A stretch of DNA of 64,000 nucleotides from Arthrobacter_D sp015752045 (GTDB taxonomy: Bacteria > Actinomycetota > Actinomycetes > Actinomycetales > Micrococcaceae). The stretch is from contig NZ_JADOUS010000011.1 in assembly GCF_015752045.1 (NCBI RefSeq), forward strand, positions 1 through 64,000. The letters run 5' to 3'. The notes under the pieces were generated by a model. That model ran no database searches. It saw only the letters and a program-made list of their open reading frames with translations, and was not told where the DNA came from. Positions 32,687-40,896 of the stretch are shown here, piece after piece (the first letter of the stretch is position 1; every line of letters begins with the position of its first letter). The position numbers and the translations under genes were made by a program.

Positions 32687-33771
32687 GCGTGGCGGGACGG
32701 GATCCGCTGCCAGAGGTGGAGCACCAGCACCAGCGCGATACCCACGCTCGCCCCGATGGAGGTCTCGAGGGCCCGATCGGCGATGAGTCCTGCCGGGGCC
32801 GTCGGGTGGGCGAGTTCCGCCGAGACGAGTGCAAGCGGGGTGACGAACGCCTGCGCGAGGGCATACTGACGCAGGACGAACATCTCGGCGGCGAACTGCG
32901 CGACGGCGATGACGAACACCAACTGCCACGCGGCCAGTCCCGGCAGAAGGACCAGGGCGGCGAGGACCAGCCCGGCGAACGTGCCGAGGATGCGCTGGAG
33001 GCCGCGCGTCACGCGTGCTCGCGCCGACTGGCCCACGAGGGGCACCGTCGCGGCGACCATCGCCCAGTACGTGTGGCCGATCCCGAGGGCCGTGGCCAGG
33101 CTGCCGGCGAGCGCGGCCGCCGCCACGTACAGTCCCGCTTCCCTGCCGAGGGCCGCCAGGTGCTGCGTCGTCGGGCGGTGGACGGCAGCACGCTCCCACG
33201 GCGTGCGGTACCGGGGCCAGAGGTTCCCGGCCTGCCCGAGGAGCGCCGTGAAGCCCACGGTCGCCGCCGCCGTGGACATCCCTTCCCAGAGCGGCGGCTG
33301 GCCGGGCACGGAGGCGATGGCGGCGAACGCGAAGATGTGGAACAGCGAACCGCCGGGCCTGAGGCGGAACAGTCCTGCCAGGAAGGTCCCGATCCCGGCC
33401 ACCGCGCTGGTGAGGAGCACGAGGTCCCAGGGTCCGACGTCGGCCCGGCCCGTCAGTGCGGCCGCGAGGATCACGCCGAGCATGAGCCCGCCGCCGCGCA
33501 GTTGGGTGGCGAGGCGCCGGCGGTGCGGTTCGTTCCGCCCGTACACGCCGGCGAACGCGCCGAACGTCGCGAAGACCGCGAGGTCGAGGCGTCCGAGCAG
33601 CAGCACGGTGAGCAGCGGTACCGTCACGCCGATGGCGCAGCGGAGGGCCGGGTGGTGGTCGCGCGAGGACGGGGCGACATACACGAGGTCGCGAAGAAGG
33701 GTCACGGCGGGCTTTCGGTCGGGGAGATCGACGGCGCCGGCGGCATCGCGTGGCGGCATGCCACCCGACAA
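32683..33771 (-). CDS. FUSC-family membrane protein
   Basis: The 362-residue protein has two copies of a six-helix bundle typical of fusaric-acid-resistance/aromatic acid exporter-like (FUSC) proteins. The first set begins at CAIGVTVPLLTVLLLGRLDL (near residue 45) with FATFGAFAGVYGR. The second set starts at AGLYVAAAALAGSLATALG and includes HTYWAMVAATVPLVG and LQRILGTFAGLVLAALVLL. A short N-terminal cytoplasmic tail precedes them. Substrate is unknown; the family is thought to export aromatic or amphiphilic acids. It is transcribed toward, and slightly overlaps, the quinone oxidoreductase gene. Confidence 0.85.
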   Translation of the reverse strand: MSGGMPPRDAAGAVDLPDRKPAVTLLRDLVYVAPSSRDHHPALRCAIGVTVPLLTVLLLGRLDLAVFATFGAFAGVYGRNEPHRRRLATQLRGGGLMLGVILAAALTGRADVGPWDLVLLTSAVAGIGTFLAGLFRLRPGGSLFHIFAFAAIASVPGQPPLWEGMSTAAATVGFTALLGQAGNLWPRYRTPWERAAVHRPTTQHLAALGREAGLYVAAAALAGSLATALGIGHTYWAMVAATVPLVGQSARARVTRGLQRILGTFAGLVLAALVLLPGLAAWQLVFVIAVAQFAAEMFVLRQYALAQAFVTPLALVSAELAHPTAPAGLIADRALETSIGASVGIALVLVLHLWQRIPSRHA

Positions 33772-33897
33772 CCCTACGCCCGCGGGGCCTGCCGCCCGGG
33801 GCCGGAGTCGGCCGGGGGATTCCCGTAACGAACCGGGAGGCTCGGGTCACTCGCCGCAACCGCAGGTTCGTTCGGCGCAACCACCCGTCGGAAGGGC

Positions 33898-33926
33898 TTG
33901 CACTGTGATGCACGCCTCACTAAGTT
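33898..33926 (+). promoter_or_regulatory. Candidate promoter of cstA
   Basis: TTGCAC (33898-33903) and TAAGTT (33921-33926) are 17 bases apart, about 40 bases before the cstA start. TGTGA at 33904 and TCAC at 33917 inside the spacer are 8 bases apart, so they are only an imperfect CRP/GlxR-like pair. Confidence 0.3.
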
Positions 33927-33968
33927 GCTACGTTCGTGTGCACCACACTCTCGCCCTCGAGGAGCAAC

Positions 33969-36245
33969 ATGAGTAACAAGCAGAACGGGTCCCACCGGCA
34001 CGACGCCGTGCTGGTGACGGACCCGGACCTGCCGCCGGTCGCCGTCGACCCGCAGCAGGCCGAAGCAGAAGACCGCCGGTGGACGCCGGCGAAGATCGCC
34101 CTGTGGGTGGGCATCGCCCTCCTGGGCGGTGTCTCCTGGACCATCCTCGCGATCGTCCGCGGTGAGACCGTCAACGCCATCTGGTTCGTCTTCGCGGCGG
34201 TCTGCACGTATCTGATCGCCTACCGGTTCTACTCGAAGTTCATCGAGCGGAACCTGCTGAAGCCCGACGACCGCCGGGCGACCCCCGCCGAGTACAAGGC
34301 GGACGGGAAGGACCACGCGACCACCGACCGGCGCGTCCTCTTCGGCCACCACTTCGCCGCGATCGCGGGAGCAGGCCCCCTCGTGGGCCCGGTCCTCGCC
34401 GCGCAGATGGGCTACCTCCCCGGGACCCTGTGGATCATCATCGGCGTGATCTTCGCGGGTGCTGTACAGGACTACCTCGTGATGTTCTTCTCCATGCGTC
34501 GCGGCGGTCGCTCGCTCGGCCAGATGGCGCGCGAGGAACTCGGCGTCATCGGCGGGACCGCGGCACTCATCGCCACCCTGGCGATCATGATCATCATCGT
34601 CGCGATCCTCGCCCTCGTCGTCGTGAACGCCCTCGGTGAGAGCCCGTGGGGCGTCTTCTCCGTCTCGATGACCATCCCGATCGCCCTGTTCATGGGCGTC
34701 TACCTGCGTTACCTCCGCCCCGGCAAGGTCACCGAGGTGTCCGTGATCGGGTTCGTGCTGCTGCTGCTCGCCATCATCGGCGGCGGCTGGATCTCCGAGA
34801 CGGCCTGGGGCGTCGAGCTCTTCACGCTGGACCGCATCACGATCGCCTGGGGCATCATCATCTACGGCTTCATCGCCGCCGTCCTGCCGGTCTGGCTCCT
34901 GCTCGCCCCGCGCGACTACCTCTCCACCTTCATGAAGATCGGCACGATCATCATGCTGGCGGTCGCGATCGTCATCACGCGTCCCGAGATCAGCGTCCCC
35001 GCAGTCACCGAGTACGCGACCACGGGCACGGGCCCGGTCGTCGCCGGCACGCTGTTCCCCTTCCTCTTCGTCACCATCGCCTGCGGTGCGCTCTCGGGCT
35101 TCCACGCCCTGATCGCCTCCGGCACCACGCCGAAGATGATCGAGAAGGAGCGCCAGACGCGCTTCATCGGCTACGGCGGCATGCTCATGGAGTCCTTCGT
35201 GGCGATCATGGCGCTCGTCGCGGCGCTGTCGATCGACCGCGGCATCTACTTCGCCATGAACTCCTCGGCAGCGGCGACGGGCGGCACCATCGAGGGCGCT
35301 GTCGCGTTCGTCAACGGCCTGGGCCTGACCGGCGTCAGCCTCACCCCCGAGGTACTCAGCACCATGGCCTCCAACGTCGGCGAGGAGTCGATCGTCTCGA
35401 GGACGGGCGGCGCTCCGACCCTGGCGGTCGGCATCGCCCAGATCATGCAGGGCGTCTTCGGCGGCGCGGGGATGATGGCGTTCTGGTACCACTTCGCGAT
35501 CATGTTCGAGGCCCTGTTCATCCTCACGGCGGTCGACGCCGGTACCCGCGTGGCACGCTTCATGCTGCAGGACAGCATCGGCAACTTCGTGCCCCGCTTC
35601 CGCGACACCTCGTGGCGCGCCGGGGCCTGGATGTGCACCGCGATCATGGTGGCCGGGTGGGGAGCGATCCTCATCATGGGCGTCACGGACCCGCTGGGCG
35701 GCATCAACACGCTGTTCCCGCTGTTCGGGATCGCGAACCAGCTGCTCGCTGCGATCGCGCTCGCGGTCTGCATGGCGATCTGCGCCAAGCGCGGGCTCTT
35801 CCGGTTCCTGTGGATCCCCGCCCTGCCGCTGGCATTCGCCTCCGTGGTGACCATCACGGCGTCGTTCCTCAAGATCTTCTCGCCGGTCCCGGCCATCGGC
35901 TACTGGGCGCAGCACATGGCCTTCCGCGATGCGCTCGCCGCAGGCGAGCAGAGCTTCGGCACGGCGAAGACCGTCGCCGCCATGGAGGCGGTGGTCCGCA
36001 ACACCTTCATCCAGGGCACGCTGTCGATCGTCTTCGTGGTGCTGTCCATCATCGTCATCACCACCGCGATCCTCGCCACCATCAGGGCCTACCGGCAGGG
36101 TGGAGGAGCGGACACCGAGGACACCCCCGTGGCGTCGCGTGTCTTCGCACCGGCCGGACTGGTTGCCACCCCCGCCGAGAAGGAGCTGGAGGCCCGGTGG
36201 GCCGCCCTCGAGCCCGGCAGGCGTCCGGCGAGGACGGGCCACTGA
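33969..36245 (+). CDS. cstA: Carbon starvation protein CstA, peptide/pyruvate-type transporter
   Basis: The 758-residue polytopic membrane protein matches CstA over its whole length. Diagnostic stretches are RRVLFGHHFAAIAGAGPLVGP (split here as LFGHHFAAIAGAGPLVGP near residue 120), GAVQDYLVMFFSMRRGGRSL, CGALSGFHALIASGTTPKM and GGAGMMAFWYHFAIMFEALF. E. coli relatives take up peptides or pyruvate under carbon limitation. The start is ATG 33969 with GAGGAG nine bases upstream; an ATG at 33936 is in frame but lacks a good ribosome-binding site. Its stop codon shares one base with the start of the small partner gene, so the two are translationally coupled. Confidence 0.95.
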   Translation: MSNKQNGSHRHDAVLVTDPDLPPVAVDPQQAEAEDRRWTPAKIALWVGIALLGGVSWTILAIVRGETVNAIWFVFAAVCTYLIAYRFYSKFIERNLLKPDDRRATPAEYKADGKDHATTDRRVLFGHHFAAIAGAGPLVGPVLAAQMGYLPGTLWIIIGVIFAGAVQDYLVMFFSMRRGGRSLGQMAREELGVIGGTAALIATLAIMIIIVAILALVVVNALGESPWGVFSVSMTIPIALFMGVYLRYLRPGKVTEVSVIGFVLLLLAIIGGGWISETAWGVELFTLDRITIAWGIIIYGFIAAVLPVWLLLAPRDYLSTFMKIGTIIMLAVAIVITRPEISVPAVTEYATTGTGPVVAGTLFPFLFVTIACGALSGFHALIASGTTPKMIEKERQTRFIGYGGMLMESFVAIMALVAALSIDRGIYFAMNSSAAATGGTIEGAVAFVNGLGLTGVSLTPEVLSTMASNVGEESIVSRTGGAPTLAVGIAQIMQGVFGGAGMMAFWYHFAIMFEALFILTAVDAGTRVARFMLQDSIGNFVPRFRDTSWRAGAWMCTAIMVAGWGAILIMGVTDPLGGINTLFPLFGIANQLLAAIALAVCMAICAKRGLFRFLWIPALPLAFASVVTITASFLKIFSPVPAIGYWAQHMAFRDALAAGEQSFGTAKTVAAMEAVVRNTFIQGTLSIVFVVLSIIVITTAILATIRAYRQGGGADTEDTPVASRVFAPAGLVATPAEKELEARWAALEPGRRPARTGH

Positions 36246-36454
36246 TGACAGTGCCGCAGGTCCTCACCCGGGCGCGCGACACCGCACGGGAGCTGGCCTG
36301 GCTGTTCAAGGGCATCATGGGGGAGAACGCCTACCAGGCGTACCTCGACCACCACGAGCGCACGCACGCCGGTGGTCAGCCCATGACCGAGCGGGAGTTC
36401 TGGCGGGACAAGGCGGACCGCCAGGACGCGAACCCCGAGGGTCGCTGCTGCTAG
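36245..36454 (+). CDS. YbdD/YjiX-family small CstA partner protein
   Basis: The 69-residue protein has the YbdD/YjiX signature: GIMGENAYQAYLDHHERTHAG and MTEREFWRDKADRQDANP. It ends in GRCC. Relatives in some bacteria carry selenocysteine at this C-terminal pair (from memory, the KCU-star group), so the double cysteine here may be a functional redox or metal site. It overlaps the cstA stop by one base (TGATG). Partners of this kind always follow cstA-type genes and are thought to assist the transporter. The protein is soluble. Confidence 0.9.
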   Translation: MTVPQVLTRARDTARELAWLFKGIMGENAYQAYLDHHERTHAGGQPMTEREFWRDKADRQDANPEGRCC

Positions 36455-36469
36455 GCGGCACCCCACGCA

Positions 36470-36505
36470 CGAAGCCCGACGCCGGAGGATCGGCGTCGGG
36501 CTTCG
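36470..36505 (+). terminator. Terminator of the cstA unit
   Basis: CGAAGCCCGACGCC (36470-36483) pairs with GGCGTCGGGCTTCG (36492-36505) 15 bases after the small gene's stop. Confidence 0.85.
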
Positions 36506-36634
36506 TCGTCCCCGGGAACCATGCCTCTCCTGCCCGCAGCGCTCCGCCGGGCCGGCTGCGGGCCGCGGCGCCGGCCCGGGAACAAGCCCGGCTGTGACGT
36601 GCTCGGCCTCCGGCGGTTGTGGGAGCATAGCGGG

Positions 36635-37282
36635 ATGACTGAACAGCAGCCTGCCGGTCCGTCCGATCCGGTGCCCGCGATCGCGGCCGGCACCCCTGAT
36701 CAGCCGCCGATTCCGGCCGGGGTGCCGGCCCCGGGATCCGCGGCACCGACCGGGGACGAGGGCGCCCCGTCTCAGGCGGACGGCCGCCCGGCGTCGCTCG
36801 CCGACCTCGTCGACGAGCCGGCCAAGGTCATGAGGATCGGCACCATGCTCAAGCAGCTGCTGGAGGAGGTCCGCAGCGCGCCGCTCGACGACGCCGGCCG
36901 CACCAGGCTCGCCTCCATCCACGAGCGTTCGGTGCGGGAGCTCGAGGACGGCCTCGCCCCCGAGCTGGTCGAGGAACTGCACCGCATCAATCTGCCCTTC
37001 GACCCGGACGCGGTCCCCACCGACGCCGAGCTGCGCGTCGCGCAGGCGCAGCTCGTGGGCTGGCTCGAGGGACTTTTCCACGGCATCCAGACGGCGCTCG
37101 CAGCGCAGCAGATGGCCAACCAGCAGCTCGCGGCACGCCTCCAGCTCCGCGAGCTCCCTCCCGGCACCGTGATCGCCCCCGGGGTGGTCATCGGTGAGGA
37201 CGGTGAACCGAAGCGGATCCCGCCCGGCCGCCAGGCCACGTCGCTCCAAGCCGAGGGCCACGGCCCCGGCCAGTACCTGTAA
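36635..37282 (+). CDS. bpa: Bacterial proteasome activator
   Basis: The 215-residue protein has a disordered N-terminus (about 1-55), then the four-helix domain of the Bpa/PafE family: SLADLVDEPAKVMRIGTMLK, LLEEVRSAPLDDAGRTRL, ELEDGLAPELVEELHRI and LVGWLEGLFHGIQTALAAQQ. It ends in GQYL, the same terminus that lets mycobacterial Bpa dock on and open the 20S proteasome without ATP. The N-terminal extension is longer than in Mycobacterium tuberculosis. The start ATG 36635 has GGGAG about ten bases upstream. No proteasome subunit gene is in the window. Confidence 0.9.
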   Translation: MTEQQPAGPSDPVPAIAAGTPDQPPIPAGVPAPGSAAPTGDEGAPSQADGRPASLADLVDEPAKVMRIGTMLKQLLEEVRSAPLDDAGRTRLASIHERSVRELEDGLAPELVEELHRINLPFDPDAVPTDAELRVAQAQLVGWLEGLFHGIQTALAAQQMANQQLAARLQLRELPPGTVIAPGVVIGEDGEPKRIPPGRQATSLQAEGHGPGQYL

Positions 37283-37289
37283 CGGCCAG

Positions 37290-37745
37290 GTGGCATTCTT
37301 CGCAGCGGCGCGGCAGGGTCGCAGGGACGACGCCGAGCTCGGCACCGGGGTGTGGCGTCGCGCGCACGACCGCTTCCGCCGGGGCCTCGACCGCTATCAC
37401 CAGATCCTCGAGGGCATCGAGGACGACGACGTCTACAACGAACTCGTGGCGGTCGCCGACGAGCTCGGCGCGATGCTGCCCCGCGTGCGGGCGATCTGCG
37501 TGAGCGCCCAGAGTTCGTCCCCGAGTACGGGACTCGACATCCCCGGCGCCCTCCTGCAGGTGCACCGGGCGCTGTCCAGGGCAGGGAACACCTTGGCGAC
37601 GACCGCGGAGGCCGCCGCGATGACGAGGCTCGACGGCGAACGGTGGGGGATCGCGTCGTCGGGCCTCGACAATGTGCGCCGCCGCGCCCAGCTGGTGGCG
37701 GACGACGTCGGCGAGGCCGAGCGGGCGATGCCGGGCGGTCAGTAG
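37290..37745 (+). CDS. Hypothetical protein downstream of bpa
   Basis: The 151-residue protein starts at GTG 37290, eight bases after the bpa stop, and is probably cotranscribed. It is mostly helical: WRRAHDRFRRGLDRYHQILE and YNELVAVADELGAMLPRV are strong amphipathic helices, and the second half (LQVHRALSRAGNTLATTAEA) continues the pattern. No membrane segment, signal or known domain is visible. Its pairing with bpa makes a link to proteasome activation possible, but that is association only. The last seven bases overlap the convergent gene. Confidence 0.65.
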   Translation: MAFFAAARQGRRDDAELGTGVWRRAHDRFRRGLDRYHQILEGIEDDDVYNELVAVADELGAMLPRVRAICVSAQSSSPSTGLDIPGALLQVHRALSRAGNTLATTAEAAAMTRLDGERWGIASSGLDNVRRRAQLVADDVGEAERAMPGGQ

Positions 37746-39451
37746 GACAGCAGCGTGGTCCCGGGTTCGACGGCGATGTCCCAGACCTCGAGCTCCTGCC
37801 CGCCGCACTCGCCCCGTCCACCGGTCGGCGCGCCGCCGATGAACGGTGCCCACCGGTTCTCATCCACGTACGGGTAGCCGCGGTCGTTCAGGACAGTCAG
37901 CACCTGCCGGCCGCGCCGGGGGTCCTCGTCAGGGTAGGACAGGACTTCTTCGCGCTCGTAGGCGGAGAAGCCTTCGGGCCATCGGAGGAGGACCTCCCGC
38001 CCGTTGTACTCGAAGACCACGCATGCCCGGCCGTCCCCTGCGGGCAGGACATGGAACTCGCCGAGCCGGTCCGCGGGCAGGTTCTGCACATTCCGGCCCT
38101 CGGCCGGGCGGACGCCCACGATGGACTCCGCGGGAAGCGATCCCGGTGGTGTCCCGTTCGTATCGAGCTGGAGCTCCTCCGCGGGCAGGGCGTGGATGGC
38201 GTCGCGGAGTTCGTCGGGCAGCGGCGCCGGATTGCCCGCCATCGTCGTCGCCTCCGGGGAACGGCGGTCGATCAGTGTCAGGACGGACCCTTCCCCCTCG
38301 ATCGGCAGGAGGAAGCCGTCGCCGTCGCGTACGAGGAACATCAGCTGGTCCGGCGTGAAGAGATTGCGGCTGACGGGGCGCTCCAGAGTGCTCCGCCCCG
38401 TCACATCGATGGTCAGGATGGACCCCTCGGCATCGCCCTTCACGATCTGGACCACGGAGGCGGCCTGCAGCATCCGCAGGTCGCCGTCCACCTGCGTGGG
38501 CACGAGGTCCGCGACGGACACGACGGCGACGACGTCGGCGAGCGCGTACAACCGCTCTGCGTCACCCGCCGGGCCCGGGGTGGTGTGCGGGATGAGGGCC
38601 GTGGTGAGGCCGGCCATGACGGCGAGCAGGCAGAGGACCCCGAGGATCGCCTGGACCTGTCGGCCGGGCACGACGGCGCGGGTCGGGAACCGGGGGAGGC
38701 CCGCCCGTGCCGCAGATACTGCGGATGGCGCCGGCACCGTAGACAGTGCGGCAGCGAGGGTAGCGGCAACAGGAGCGACGGCAGCAGGGACGGGTTGCTC
38801 GACGGTCGGCTGTGCGGCGCCGGCAAGGCCACAGCGACTGCGGGCCAGATCCTCCCCGGTGATGGCTGAGGCGGGATCGGCGGCGGCCAGGGCGGCGGCG
38901 AAGTCGGTACCGGGCGGCGCCGAAGCCCCTTCCGGCCCGGCCGTCGTGGCAGTGGCCGTCGCGGCACCGCTCAGGGCCCCGCGTGCGCAGGCGGACTCGA
39001 TGGCAGGGAGGCGTGCCGCCTCGCCCCCGGTCATCCGCGCGGCATCCTCGACCGGGAGCCCGTCCCAGTGGTGCAGGAGGAGGAGTTCGCGGTCGGCGGG
39101 GGCGCGGTCGGCGAGGGCGGTACGCAGGGAGGCGTCGCCGAGCACACGAGGCGGGAGCGTCGTCGGGAGGTAGCGTTCAAGGGCGGTCCTTGTCGCCCGG
39201 AGGGCGGCGACCAGCTCGGTGTCGGCATCGGCCGCGGCGGATCGGTCGTCGTCCGGATCGGGAGGTCCGACGGGGCCCGCGCCCAGTGACTCGACGGCCT
39301 CCTGTGCGGCGGAGGACGCGAGCCGCGCCGAGAGCGATCGGCGGAAGGCGTACCGGTACGCGGCGTCGTGCAGGGCGGTCAGATCGCCGTCGTCGTCGAG
39401 CACGTCCCACCCCCGTCCCACCCCTGTCCCGCGGGCGACCGACGCGGCCAC
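37739..39451 (-). CDS. Sigma-factor-like protein fused to a membrane anchor and exported domain
   Basis: The 570-residue protein begins with a region resembling sigma-70 regions 2 and 4: LTALHDAAYRYAFRRSL near residue 24, then RAPADRELLLLHHWDGLPVE near 116 followed by DAARMTGGEAARLPAIESA. A long Ala/Pro linker leads to a single membrane helix, VQAILGVLCLLAVMAGLTTA (about 267-288). The C-terminal 280 residues are predicted to be outside the cell and have no recognised domain; they include cysteines CVVFEYNG and GECGGQELE. The start is GTG 39451; later GTG codons are possible. Canonical DNA-contact residues are weak, so it may be a derived, non-transcriptional relative of an ECF sigma factor. 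Confidence 0.7.
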   Translation of the reverse strand: MAASVARGTGVGRGWDVLDDDGDLTALHDAAYRYAFRRSLSARLASSAAQEAVESLGAGPVGPPDPDDDRSAAADADTELVAALRATRTALERYLPTTLPPRVLGDASLRTALADRAPADRELLLLHHWDGLPVEDAARMTGGEAARLPAIESACARGALSGAATATATTAGPEGASAPPGTDFAAALAAADPASAITGEDLARSRCGLAGAAQPTVEQPVPAAVAPVAATLAAALSTVPAPSAVSAARAGLPRFPTRAVVPGRQVQAILGVLCLLAVMAGLTTALIPHTTPGPAGDAERLYALADVVAVVSVADLVPTQVDGDLRMLQAASVVQIVKGDAEGSILTIDVTGRSTLERPVSRNLFTPDQLMFLVRDGDGFLLPIEGEGSVLTLIDRRSPEATTMAGNPAPLPDELRDAIHALPAEELQLDTNGTPPGSLPAESIVGVRPAEGRNVQNLPADRLGEFHVLPAGDGRACVVFEYNGREVLLRWPEGFSAYEREEVLSYPDEDPRRGRQVLTVLNDRGYPYVDENRWAPFIGGAPTGGRGECGGQELEVWDIAVEPGTTLLSY

Positions 39452-39533
39452 CAGGGCCGGTCCGAAACCACGCAGGCTGATAGTTGTCAGTGGGAACCGA
39501 AATAAACGGGCTGCATCGTTGGTTCCCGCCTAT

Positions 39534-40373
39534 ATGACTACATCACCAAATCTTACGTTCAACGATGGCCACACGATCCCGCAGCTCGGCTACGGGGTGT
39601 GGCAGGTCGAGGACGACGTGGCCGAGGACGTCGTCGCCAAGGCCTTCAAGGCCGGCTACCGCCACATCGACACGGCCAAGATCTACGGGAACGAAGCCGG
39701 CGTGGGCCGCGCGATCGCGTCGTCGGGCCTGGACCACGACGAAATGTTCATCACCACGAAGCTGTGGAACTCCGATCAGGGCTACGAGAGCACGCTGAAG
39801 GCGTTCGAGGAGTCCATGGAGCGTCTCGGCCTCGAGACCCTGGACCTCTACCTCATCCACTGGCTGCAGCCCAAGCAGGGTAAGTACGTGGACACCTGGA
39901 AGGCCCTCATCGAGCTGCAGAAGCAGGGACGCGTGAAGAGCATCGGTGTCTCGAACTTCACCATCGAGGCCCTCAACGAGATCATCGACGCGACGGGCGT
40001 GGTCCCCGTCATCAACCAGGTGGAGACCCACCCCTACCTGAACCAGTCCGAGCTCCGCGCGTTCGAGGCCGAGAAGGGCATCCTCCACCAGTCGTGGTCG
40101 CCCATCGGTTCCGGCAAGGGACTGCTCGACGACGCCGTGCTGCAGGACATCGCGAAGAAGCGCAACGCCACGCCCGCGCAGGTCGTTATCGCCTGGCACC
40201 TCGCGCTCGGCAACGTGGTCATCCCGAAGTCCGTCACGGAGTCGCGCATCATCGAGAATTGGGAGTCCCTCGATGTGAAGCTCGAGGACGAGGACATCGA
40301 GGCGATCAACGGGCTCGACAAGGGCGCGGCCGGCCGCATCGGCGCCGATCCCGCGACATCCGACTTCGCGTAA
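39534..40373 (+). CDS. Aldo/keto reductase
   Basis: The 279-residue TIM-barrel oxidoreductase has the AKR catalytic tetrad: Asp in HIDTAKIYGNE, Tyr in the same block, Lys in ITTKLWNSDQG and His in LYLIHWLQP. The NADPH site includes VIPKSVTESRIIEN near residue 230. It is close to the 2,5-diketo-D-gluconate reductase group (AKR5), but the substrate cannot be fixed. The start ATG 39534 has no obvious ribosome-binding site, so the mRNA may be leaderless. It is monocistronic, with a 20-base terminator stem downstream. Confidence 0.9.
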   Translation: MTTSPNLTFNDGHTIPQLGYGVWQVEDDVAEDVVAKAFKAGYRHIDTAKIYGNEAGVGRAIASSGLDHDEMFITTKLWNSDQGYESTLKAFEESMERLGLETLDLYLIHWLQPKQGKYVDTWKALIELQKQGRVKSIGVSNFTIEALNEIIDATGVVPVINQVETHPYLNQSELRAFEAEKGILHQSWSPIGSGKGLLDDAVLQDIAKKRNATPAQVVIAWHLALGNVVIPKSVTESRIIENWESLDVKLEDEDIEAINGLDKGAAGRIGADPATSDFA

Positions 40374-40470
40374 CCTCCGCCCACCCTCCGCCCGTCGGGC
40401 AGGTATGGTGGGTGCGCGCAGGCGTGACCCGCCACGCCTGCGCGACGACGTGACCGGAGCAGGAACGTGA

Positions 40471-40513
40471 CATGGGAAGAGCCGCCCGGCATCGCCGGGC
40501 GGCTCTTCCCATG
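40471..40513. terminator. Bidirectional terminator between the aldo/keto reductase and fliW
   Basis: Perfect 20-base arms (40471-40490 and 40494-40513, outer bases CATGGGAAGAG) flank a 3-base loop. It separates the convergent plus-strand reductase and the minus-strand flagellar unit. Confidence 0.88.
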
Positions 40514-40524
40514 TCCGCCCGGTG

Positions 40525-40896
40525 TCAGGCGGCCTGCGCCAGGGACGCCCGGAGGGGGTAGTCGGTTCCCTCGAGGATCAGTTGCGCGCAGCGTCCCGTC
40601 GTCGGGTCCAGGACGATCGGCGCGGCCAGGTTGACGGTCGTGCCGCCGGGACCGGGGTTCGCGACGACGAACAGGTGGGCGTCCGGTACGTCCGGTCCGA
40701 GGACGTCGCGCTGCGCGTCCGAGAAGCGGGGGCTGTACTGCGGCACGTAGGTGGCGGCGTCGAGGAGGAACAGGCGTACCTCCGCGTTGTGCGCCGCGGT
40801 GAGGGTGAACAGCCCGTCCGCGCCCTGCACCTCCTCGAGGTGGAAGTCCGTGAGTGGTGCGAGCCCGGGGGGAGGCGTGACGAACGCGGCCCTCAT
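40525..40896 (-). CDS. fliW: Flagellar assembly factor FliW
   Basis: FliW is a small beta-barrel protein that binds flagellin and also antagonises the translational repressor CsrA. The 123-residue product shows the family blocks GLAPLTDFHLEEVQGADGLF, FLLDAATYVPQYSP and VNLAAPIVLDPTTGRCAQLI, ending with the typical hydrophobic strand pair. It overlaps flgL by four bases and is the last gene of the flgN-flgK-flgL-fliW unit. csrA itself is not in the window, but GGA-loop hairpins in the fliC and flgB leaders suggest that it exists. Confidence 0.88.
   Translation of the reverse strand: MRAAFVTPPPGLAPLTDFHLEEVQGADGLFTLTAAHNAEVRLFLLDAATYVPQYSPRFSDAQRDVLGPDVPDAHLFVVANPGPGGTTVNLAAPIVLDPTTGRCAQLILEGTDYPLRASLAQAA

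Noticed and set aside
33904..33920. TGTGA...TCAC before cstA as a CRP/GlxR site
   Set aside because: The half sites are 8 rather than 6 bases apart, so it does not fit the palindrome well.
33774..36242. A minus-strand open frame of about 822 codons opposite cstA
   Set aside because: Antisense shadow; the peptide is Asp/Arg/Gly low complexity and the plus strand holds a clear cstA.
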